Assembly: GCA_963712715.1 (NCBI GenBank)
Contig: CAVQJI010000048.1
Coordinates: forward strand, 62,001-126,000
Direction of reading: 5' to 3'
DNA: 64,000 bases
From: JAFEDN01 sp963712715
Lineage (GTDB): Bacteria > Pseudomonadota > Gammaproteobacteria > Coxiellales > Coxiellaceae
A model generated the notes under the pieces. It was not told where the DNA came from, did not search any database, and worked only from the letters and a program-made list of their open reading frames with translations. The translations under genes and the position numbers were made by a program. Positions 1 through 7,058 of this stretch are shown one piece after another (the stretch's first letter is position 1; every line of letters begins with the position of its first letter).

Positions 1-1004
1 AAAAATATTTGCAAGAATATTCTTCAAAAAATCCTAAAAATTCCGAAAAAATTAAGTTATATTCCGATAAAAATAACCAAGGTGTCAGTAATGCCCGGAC
101 TCAGCTTATACAATATTCCAGGAAATTAAATAATCAAGCTTATATTTTTTGGCTGGATGCGGACGACCAATACACGGATATTAACTTTATTGATATCGCT
201 ATGAAAAAAATGCGAGAAACAAAAGCAGATATTTGTTTATATAACTTTACAGTGGCTTATGAAGATCCTGAAGATCCATCACAAATAGTTAATGCGCGCG
301 GTTTGCTTGCGGAAAAAGCCAAGATTCCTGAAATTTTTCAAAGCATTCTTGAATCCGGTCGATCTGCTGCACCGCCGCTGAAAGTGCATAACTTATTAGA
401 CTTTACCAGTCTTGGCTGGACAAAGTGTTATGCGCCAACAGTTTTTCTTCCTACACCAAAAAACTGTCCTTTTGAAGATTTTGTTTATGTAGCCAGCCTT
501 CTCGAAGCAAAATTGATAACAGCCCTTGACGCTAAATATGAACCTATTTTGTATTTAAGGCGTTCAACTTCAATCTGTGGAAATCGTAGCAGTGAAAATT
601 TTACCGATCACATTCCCATCCAGCTTAAAACATTTTTTGAAGAGGTGCTTCATAATGGCGTAGGTCAAAGCACATATTTTCAGAAATTACAACTGGCTCA
701 GAATTTTATCAATACAAAACTAATCCAGTACACTAAAACCTTAGACGATATTGTTGAGAGCAAAGCATATCCTTCTCTCAATCAGGAAACAGTTAAATTA
801 TTTACCCAAAAAAAATCAGAACTTTCCCGGTGGGTGGATTTAACTATTAATAAAGCTTTGCAAATCACTCAGTCAAAAAAAGTCAATCTACTGGCGCCTC
901 TAATACGATCGCGCAGTTGTCCGGCATTATTCAAGTCTGATTCGTTCGGGTTAGAGAAAGCCAAAAAATCAGGATCTTTTAGTCAGCCTGCTTTGATTAA
1001 ATAG
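1..1004 (+). CDS. Glycosyltransferase family 2-like protein, 5' end outside the window
   Basis: The frame is open to the left edge, so the start lies upstream and only the downstream part is seen (stop TAG at 1002-1004). The visible N-terminal part carries the family-2 GT-A signature: an N-x-GVS-x-AR stretch followed by YIFWLDADDQ, where the acidic residues of LDADD would bind the metal and nucleotide sugar. Later a W-x-K-C-Y stretch and FEDFVYVA resemble the acceptor-side E-D motif of the family. The C-terminal third is helical, lysine-rich and not recognised. Acceptor and sugar cannot be told from sequence. A cell-envelope or effector role are both possible. Confidence 0.7.
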   Translation, partial: KYLQEYSSKNPKNSEKIKLYSDKNNQGVSNARTQLIQYSRKLNNQAYIFWLDADDQYTDINFIDIAMKKMRETKADICLYNFTVAYEDPEDPSQIVNARGLLAEKAKIPEIFQSILESGRSAAPPLKVHNLLDFTSLGWTKCYAPTVFLPTPKNCPFEDFVYVASLLEAKLITALDAKYEPILYLRRSTSICGNRSSENFTDHIPIQLKTFFEEVLHNGVGQSTYFQKLQLAQNFINTKLIQYTKTLDDIVESKAYPSLNQETVKLFTQKKSELSRWVDLTINKALQITQSKKVNLLAPLIRSRSCPALFKSDSFGLEKAKKSGSFSQPALIK

Positions 1005-1045
1005 CAGTGTAATGTTTTTCCGGCTATGTTGGTTTTTTGCCCATT

Positions 1046-1074
1046 CAGCAATTCTCGCTGTATTCAGCGGGAAT
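1046..1074. repeat. REP-like hairpin (CAGCAATTC family)
   Basis: CAGCAATTCTCGCTG, a TATT loop and CAGCGGGAAT form an imperfect hairpin. Related copies or half copies occur at 3697-3727, 1317-1334, 19861-19875, 21563-21577, 35576-35607 and 62931-62949. The rest of 1005-1214 holds no supportable gene. Confidence 0.5.
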
Positions 1075-1214
1075 CCATTCATCTCAAGTCTCACTGGGTA
1101 ATGGTTACCAGGGATCAACTGACACGGCATATCATGGGATTCGCTGTATATCTTATTTATATCCTGCGCTCGGCGGAGCCGATGCTCTTCATTACGGGGA
1201 GCGCGAAGCTTATG

Positions 1215-1334
1215 CTCCCCCTTGCGAACCCCCATCGCGCAATGAATTTTCTACAAAAATTATTTTTCTTTATGAAAAATTAATCATATATTTCATTTAC
1301 TTAAATCCATTTTATTCCCAGCGGGAATTGCTGA
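1215..1334. repeat. Dispersed ~120-bp repeat, copy R1
   Basis: This AT-rich block is similar along its length to 19755-19875. Both begin with TCCCCCTT-x-CGA-x-CCCCCAT, pass through an A/T-rich middle containing ATATTTCAT, and end with the identical AGCGGGAATTGCTGAT. Copy R1 runs into the 3' end of tilS, so its right end supplies the last codons of that gene. Confidence 0.5.
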
Positions 1335-2680
1335 TCTTTTTGTTATTTTCCAGCTTATTTCACCGGCGGAGGCGGCGAAAGGGGCACAAATGGCGTAGCC
1401 GATCACTGCGACCAATTCATCGTCCTGGTACAATAATGGGATAGTCGATCGCCGCCAAGGTGGAACGCCCCATTGCTGGAATAATTTCTTTAATGCGGTC
1501 GTCTGATTTTTTCCTGTCAAAAGGCAACGCTCGCCGCCCAGGCGAAATCGAACGTTTAAACGCCGCGGGTCAATGCGTAATGATATTCCACCATCGACTT
1601 GTTGCACGGCCACCAGTTCACCCTGCGGTAGTGGCAGCGGTGCGGATAAATCCCAATAGATGCGTCCATTTATTTTTACAGGGAGCGCCGCAGCTTCCAC
1701 TATCAGGGATTGGCGGTAACGACGAATCACCCAACCATCCCAACTCACCTGTGGTTGACTATCCGCGCGGCCATTGATGAGATCCTGCTGAATGCGCTGG
1801 ACATGGCGGGTATTCGGCAGACGGCAACCTGAATCCTTTAACCAGTGGCGCAATAGATTGCGCTGCCGCGATGGCGATAAGGCACGTAATAATTCCAGAG
1901 ACAATAATCCGGGAGAATCACCGCCCAAGAGTTCCCGTTGAAGAGAACTCTCCGTGCGCGGATCATTGTTCAAATCTACCCTTGCCAATTCACTGAGTCC
2001 AGCCGCCGCTTCGGCACAATGACTGGCGCTGCGCGAGATATTTTTCGTCATTCCGGGCCAGCGTTCACGCAAAAGGGGCATAATGCGATGGCGGAGAAAA
2101 TTCCGGTCAAAACGCTGATCAGCATTACTTTCGTCTTCAATCCAGCTTAAATTTTGTTGTATTGCGTATTCGTGCAATTGCCGCCGCGATAAATTGAGTA
2201 AGGGTCTGAAGAGATGGCCGGAAAAAAATATCTGGATTTGTGGCATGGCCGCCAGTCCTTTCGGGCCGGCTCCGCGTAATAACTGCAGCAAAACTGTTTC
2301 CGCCTGGTCATCCTGAGTATGCGCTGTCAGTAACACGTTTCCGGCTGGTAACCGTTTTGCGAATACAGCATAGCGCGCTTCTCTCGCCCAGGCCTCTACA
2401 CTTTCTCAGGACCCGGCGCGGAACACAGGTATTCGCAATGAAACTCTACCTGCAGCGCCTTGCAGACCGTTCGGCAATGTTCCACCCAATCATCCGCGTG
2501 GGGACTTAAGCCGTGATGCACATGCAACGCTTTCAGGGACAACCCAGGAATCTGACGTCTTAATTGGGCAAGTCCATGCAGTAAAACATGAGAATCCAAT
2601 CCACCGCTATAAGCCACGTAAAAACAGGATACGCTTTTTATTGAGTCAAGTTGTTCACGGAGATGTTCAGGTAACCGCAT
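1293..2680 (-). CDS. tilS: tRNA(Ile)-lysidine synthase, reading frame interrupted by a one-base shift
   Basis: TilS ligates lysine to C34 of tRNA-Ile(CAU) so that it reads AUA. The N-terminal piece (2396-2680) has the PP-loop SGGLDS near residue 25 and the HVHHG segment. It ends in ...PGPEKV and a stop. The continuing part of the family, ESVEAWAREARY then TAHTQDDQAET, follows in a shifted frame down to 1293. One extra base near 2401-2404 (the AAA of GAGAAAG on the coding strand) would restore a single protein of about 460 residues. The gene starts 15 nt after accA and is probably co-transcribed with it. TilS is normally essential, so a sequence error is more likely than true loss. The last codons lie in repeat R1. 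Confidence 0.85.
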
Positions 2681-2695
2681 TACTTACATGAATTG

Positions 2696-3643
2696 TTAAG
2701 TGCCAAATTTTAAAAGTTTTTGATAGCGTTCTTCGAGAAGTACATTGACAGGTTTCTTTTTCAATTCATTCAGGTGAGAAACCAATCGTTCTTTAATTCG
2801 CATAGCCATCATTTTGGGATCACGGTGAGCGCCACCGACCGGCTCTTCAATGACTTCATCAATCAAACCCAGGGACGCCAGCCGTTCCGCTGTTAAATTA
2901 AGGGCTTCCGCCGCTTCTTCCGCTTTCGTGGCGCTCTTCCATAAAATGGAAGCGCAGCCTTCGGGTGAGATCACCGAATAATAACTGTACTGCAGCATCA
3001 AAGTCATATCCCCTACGCCGATCGCCAATGCGCCGCCGGAACAGCCTTCGCCGATCACCGTACAGATAATGGGAGTTTTTAGCACCGACATTACCGCGAG
3101 GTTACGCGCAATCGCTTCACTTTGATTGCGCTCTTCAGCGCCAATGCCGGGATAGGCCCCGGTAGTGTCCAGGAAAGTCAATACCGGCAGATGAAAGCGC
3201 TCTGCCAGTTCCATCAACCGTTTCGCCTTACGGAAACTCTCGGGCGATGGCATACCAAAATTACGGGCCACCTTTTCTTTGGTGGTGCGGCCTTTTTGGT
3301 GACCGATGATCATGACCGGTTCGCCTTCCAGACGCCCCATCCCGCCCACAATTTCAGGGGCGCTGCTGAAATGGCGATCGCCGTGCAGCTCGTCAAAGTC
3401 GGTGAAAATATATTGAATATAATCAAGGGTATACGGCCGCAACGGATGCCGCGCCATTTGCACGATCTGCTGCGCGCTCAGGGAAGAAAAAATTTCATGG
3501 GTAAGGGTCTTACTTTTACTCGCCAGACGGGTGATTTCTTCGTTAAGATTGAGCTTCTGCTCGCTGCCGATTCGACGCAAGGCCTCGATTTTTTGATCCA
3601 AATCCGCAATGGGGCGTTCAAAATCAAGATAATCGCTATTCAT
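2696..3643 (-). CDS. accA: Acetyl-CoA carboxylase carboxyltransferase subunit alpha
   Basis: AccA and AccD form the carboxyltransferase half of acetyl-CoA carboxylase, which moves CO2 from carboxybiotin to acetyl-CoA to make malonyl-CoA for fatty-acid synthesis. The 315-residue product has the usual family length (319 in E. coli) and its N-terminal DFERPIADLDQKIEAL. The crotonase-like core shows GHQKGRTTKEKVARNFGMP, FLDTTGAYPGIGAEERNQ and the oxyanion-type GEGCSGGALAIG. The position directly upstream of tilS is a common gammaproteobacterial arrangement. A hairpin lies about 50 bp upstream of the start. Confidence 0.97.
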   Translation of the reverse strand: MNSDYLDFERPIADLDQKIEALRRIGSEQKLNLNEEITRLASKSKTLTHEIFSSLSAQQIVQMARHPLRPYTLDYIQYIFTDFDELHGDRHFSSAPEIVGGMGRLEGEPVMIIGHQKGRTTKEKVARNFGMPSPESFRKAKRLMELAERFHLPVLTFLDTTGAYPGIGAEERNQSEAIARNLAVMSVLKTPIICTVIGEGCSGGALAIGVGDMTLMLQYSYYSVISPEGCASILWKSATKAEEAAEALNLTAERLASLGLIDEVIEEPVGGAHRDPKMMAMRIKERLVSHLNELKKKPVNVLLEERYQKLLKFGT

Positions 3644-3696
3644 GCGGCCAATCTACCAAATTTTTAGCAAATCTGTCAAACAGAGCTCAGTACACG

Positions 3697-3727
3697 CAGC
3701 AATTCTCGGCTTCGCCGAGAATTGCTG
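3697..3727. repeat. Perfect 14-bp-stem hairpin between divergent genes
   Basis: CAGCAATTCTCGGC and its exact reverse complement are separated by TTC. It sits between the divergent starts of accA and the ankyrin gene, so it cannot be an ordinary terminator for either. It belongs to the same hairpin family as 1046-1074. Confidence 0.7.
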
Positions 3728-3798
3728 GCTTTAACATGATCTTATTGCGTTTAATCCTTTTTTGGAATAAAATTTTCTTCCAATAGGGGTTAATAATA

Positions 3799-6381
3799 AT
3801 GAAAATACAGATATTTTTAAACACTTCAAGAACCAAATTAGTGCTGTGGGTTTCGGACACCCTGACATTGGGAGATCTACTTCAGAAGATTGTTTCCTAC
3901 CCTGACGAGTTCGAGTACTTTACTGCGGCGACCGTTAAGCGCCAGGAAAACAGAATAAATGTGCAGGAAAACTGGACCAGGACTTTGGGGGTATTATTTG
4001 AAAACGAGCCCTCTATTGAACTGGATATTCATTTTTCACACGGCTCGCTGACGCGGTATTGTTCCTTACATTTGGCAACCGAGCCCAAAACAGCCGATTT
4101 AAAGATCGCCACTGCTCTCTTAAACAGGCTGGGAACCGGAGTCGATGAATCCGGTTTTACCCTTCTGCATTTTAAAGCCCGCATTGGAAACCTGGACGAA
4201 AATGATATAAAACGCTGCCCAAACCATCTTAATTTACGGTCACAGGGTTGTTTAATATTCAGCGAATACGAGACCCCGGAAGTCACTCCCTTACTGATTG
4301 CGGCATTTGATGGCGCCCCCATCGATCTTTTAATAAAACATAAAGCAGATGTTAAAATACGCGATGGCAGGGGAAGGACGGCGTTTCACATCGCGACCAT
4401 AAAAGGCCGCCTCGGGATGTTGTCCCAACTACTGGAGGCCGGCGCAGAGATTAACGATCCCACGGCCGAGGGGGATACGCCGCTCTTTCTGGTTCTGAAA
4501 GAGGGTTCTAGAGAAGGCATGCTTTCGGTAGCCATGATCAATTTCCTGATCAGAGAGGGCGCGGATGTGCGTGCCCGGGATGCGATGGGGCGATCCTTAT
4601 GCATGGTCACCTTCTTGCGTTTTAATGAACAGATACCTAAAGCATGGGCATTCTTTCATACCACCCGGCAAATTTTTCTTGAAAATCTTATAAAGGCAGG
4701 CGTCGACCTCAATGCCCAGGATAACCAGGGGGACACCGCTCTCCATTATGCCGCCAGAATTGTGGATAATGAATTATCGATTTTACTGGAAGCAGGGGCT
4801 AATCCCAACATACCCAATAATCTCAATCAATTGCCGCTGGCCTTGGTGGACTCCCAGGAGAAAGCCGAAACCCTGGTCAAGTTTGGCAGCCTCATTCCCG
4901 AATCGCTGCCTGCGGGATTGGACAGGCAGAAACTGGTCGAAATTCGCAAATCGTATCTCACCCGTTCCCTTTCCCGTTCCCTTTCAAAATTTAAATTGGC
5001 CATCGAAGGCAGCGAGGAATCGCTCCTGTCACAGGCAGAAGAATGCAGGAAAACCCTGCTGGATCTGGTCTATTTTTCGTATATATTTTTCCCTTCATTG
5101 TTGTTGCGCAAAGAGAATCTGATAGTGAACATTATTAATGAGTATCTTTTTGAAAAGCCTTCCTTCGAAAATAATTTACTTCTGGATGAAGACTATTCTA
5201 TGTGTGGCAACCCGGAGAACATTCGTTTCGCCCGAAATTATTACGATCGCCTCCTGCAATTTCCCCTTTCAAATACGCCAGATATAACGGTCATATGTAA
5301 AAATATTGAAGGCTTTATTGAAGAAAAGATTTTTTACAATCTGTTAAAAAGGTTGAAAAAAAACGCTCTGGCGCAGAATCGCGAAAATTTATCCATACAG
5401 GGACCTACGCCTTTAGCAAAAGAAATCGCCACAGAAAATTATAAACGGCTGGTGCACGCCGTGTTAAACGATGCGATTACGTTTAAGAAAGATAAATCCG
5501 ATGGCGCTGTCACTGCTATCCTTTATGGGTATGGATATATCAATATAAATAAAATGCTGGCCGATGAACCCGATATAGGGTCATTTAAGTTCTCTCAAAA
5601 TGACCTGAATAAATGTCATGAATATTTTATGAAAAGTGAAGTCTTTGATCTGCTCAGAGAAAAATTGGTCGGCTTCGATATGGAAATTCCAAATTTAGAA
5701 TCCCAGTTCGGTATTAAAAACAATATTTTGCATCCGGCAGAACAAAAAGCCCTTGTTTACTACTGCGGAGTCTCATTTCACGCACCCATCAATCAATTTT
5801 TTAGAACGAATGGAGCGATACGAGACCGTGACTATAAAACTATTTTTTTACTGGCCACTGTCATCACGCAGGCGCTTGTTAAACTTCCTGCCGGGGAAGC
5901 ATTCGGAGAATCAATAAGACTGGAAAAAATAGCCATGGAAAATAAAACAGAAATTGCGGCTCAAAGTCGAATAGGACTTCTGGAAAGAAATTCTATTTTC
6001 TATGAAAAATCTTTGCTGAGTACTCATGGTTTTTTCTTTAAAAATTTCAAAAATAGCGATCTTAAAGGAATAGAAGGCTCATCTCGCTCTACAAAAATTA
6101 AAAATATTATTTATATTATTAATAATGGGAACGAGGGAAAATGCGTTGCGCCCTATAATCCGTTCACATATGAATATGAAATTTTATTCCCCATAGGCAC
6201 TCATTTTAGACTTTTGGACAAGTTTACAGATTCAAATGACCGTCAATTTTTCGTGTATGAACCCGTAAATGGGAACCTGTCACAAATGATTTCGCAAACG
6301 TTATTGCCGGGTCCCAAGCCCTCTACGATGCAAATAAAAGAACCCACCCAAAGTACTACTTTGCAAACATCGCAGAATTAA
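3799..6381 (+). CDS. Ankyrin-repeat protein with a putative ADP-ribosyltransferase-like C-terminal domain
   Basis: 860 residues. The start has an upstream AGGGGT. Residues ~115-355 contain a run of ankyrin repeats (for example GRTAFHIATIKGRLGMLSQL and GDTALHYAAR). Residues ~640-830 resemble the R-S-E class of ADP-ribosyltransferases: a Y-x-G-x5-APINQFFR segment, an Arg near 707 after an AFGES stretch, and E-Y-E at 792-794 followed by ILFPIGTHF, the usual E-x-E plus L-x-P-G-T ending of that fold. The serine of the S-T-S motif is not convincingly placed. The last 25 residues are polar and disordered. Ankyrins fused to an enzyme suggest a secreted host-acting effector; that role is inference. 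No transmembrane segment or signal peptide is seen. A dprA remnant lies just downstream. Confidence 0.6.
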   Translation: MKIQIFLNTSRTKLVLWVSDTLTLGDLLQKIVSYPDEFEYFTAATVKRQENRINVQENWTRTLGVLFENEPSIELDIHFSHGSLTRYCSLHLATEPKTADLKIATALLNRLGTGVDESGFTLLHFKARIGNLDENDIKRCPNHLNLRSQGCLIFSEYETPEVTPLLIAAFDGAPIDLLIKHKADVKIRDGRGRTAFHIATIKGRLGMLSQLLEAGAEINDPTAEGDTPLFLVLKEGSREGMLSVAMINFLIREGADVRARDAMGRSLCMVTFLRFNEQIPKAWAFFHTTRQIFLENLIKAGVDLNAQDNQGDTALHYAARIVDNELSILLEAGANPNIPNNLNQLPLALVDSQEKAETLVKFGSLIPESLPAGLDRQKLVEIRKSYLTRSLSRSLSKFKLAIEGSEESLLSQAEECRKTLLDLVYFSYIFFPSLLLRKENLIVNIINEYLFEKPSFENNLLLDEDYSMCGNPENIRFARNYYDRLLQFPLSNTPDITVICKNIEGFIEEKIFYNLLKRLKKNALAQNRENLSIQGPTPLAKEIATENYKRLVHAVLNDAITFKKDKSDGAVTAILYGYGYININKMLADEPDIGSFKFSQNDLNKCHEYFMKSEVFDLLREKLVGFDMEIPNLESQFGIKNNILHPAEQKALVYYCGVSFHAPINQFFRTNGAIRDRDYKTIFLLATVITQALVKLPAGEAFGESIRLEKIAMENKTEIAAQSRIGLLERNSIFYEKSLLSTHGFFFKNFKNSDLKGIEGSSRSTKIKNIIYIINNGNEGKCVAPYNPFTYEYEILFPIGTHFRLLDKFTDSNDRQFFVYEPVNGNLSQMISQTLLPGPKPSTMQIKEPTQSTTLQTSQN

Positions 6382-6419
6382 ACACGGTATTGTTAAAAAA
6401 ATCCCGCCCTTTAATATGC

Positions 6420-6512
6420 TATAACCCGGCGTCGCGGGGCTGTCATCGCCTGATTCAGGAAGGCGCAAATTTGGTGACCGAGGCCGCGGATATCCTTGAC
6501 GAACTGCCAGGC
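6420..6512 (+). pseudogene. dprA: dprA C-terminal fragment (remnant)
   Basis: Thirty-one codons read YNPASRGCHRLIQEGANLVT and on to EAADILDELPG. This is the characteristic end of the Rossmann domain of DprA/Smf, the RecA loader used in natural transformation. No start, no N-terminal Rossmann core and no proper C-terminus surround it. It therefore looks like debris of a lost or displaced dprA. A functional copy could exist elsewhere in the genome. Confidence 0.6.
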
Positions 6513-6621
6513 AGTTCCTTTAGGCATGGGATTTCCACGAATATTCAGCCGAACCTTTGCTTGTTTTCCCCAGAATGCCAGGATAATATAGAATTTTTGA
6601 TATTCACAGGAGGGGATGGTT

Positions 6622-6993
6622 ATGAAAAAACACGATGTCATTAAGGGCTTAGAGAACTTTTATGCACCGGAGCTGGATAAATTCAGCCTGGAGAAGTTGG
6701 CTCGGGTTTACCAGTCAAACAGAGAAAAATATCCTTCCCTGGATTTGGACAGAATTTTTGAAATCCTTCAACAGCCTGCAGGAAGACTCCCAGGCGCTTC
6801 TCTGGAGAAAAGCCTCCAGACTCAGTTAAGGCTCGTATATACTGCTTTACAGACACAAAAAACTCAATTTGAAAATCTGGGGAAAAGCTGCCCTGGTTAC
6901 ATTTCGCGATTTATGAAAATAACCGAAACCCTATTAGGTTACTCATCGGTTGACGAATCACCCACCGTCAGCACACGCATCCCGACCGTTTAA
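6622..6993 (+). CDS. Small hypothetical protein
   Basis: About 123 residues, predicted mostly helical, charged and soluble, with no family recognised. AGGAGG at 6608-6613 gives good spacing to the ATG at 6622. The alternative in-frame ATG at 6616 abuts that site and is less likely. The gene follows the dprA remnant and ends just before a strong hairpin shared with the convergent gene. Reality is supported by the ribosome-binding site and position only. Confidence 0.5.
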   Translation: MKKHDVIKGLENFYAPELDKFSLEKLARVYQSNREKYPSLDLDRIFEILQQPAGRLPGASLEKSLQTQLRLVYTALQTQKTQFENLGKSCPGYISRFMKITETLLGYSSVDESPTVSTRIPTV

Positions 6994-7008
6994 CCGGGAT
7001 ATCGCCTA

Positions 7009-7050
7009 CTCCAGCGTCGCTGGACATGAAAATGTCCCCAGAAGCTGGAG
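7009..7050. terminator. Hairpin between convergent genes, probable bidirectional terminator
   Basis: CTCCAGC...CTGGACAT and ATGTCC...GCTGGAG form a long stem with small mismatches and a GAAA loop. It lies between the ends of the small hypothetical gene (+) and the 931-residue gene (-). There is no clear U-run, so termination is inferred from position. Confidence 0.45.
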
Positions 7051-7058
7051 TTACCGGG

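Noticed and set aside
969..1444. Overlapping open frames on both strands between the glycosyltransferase and tilS
   Set aside because: They run through hairpin repeats and the tilS end, have no ribosome-binding site and show no protein-like pattern.
4712..5122. A 136-codon frame inside the ankyrin gene
   Set aside because: Trp/Arg-rich shadow of the real frame with no ribosome-binding site.
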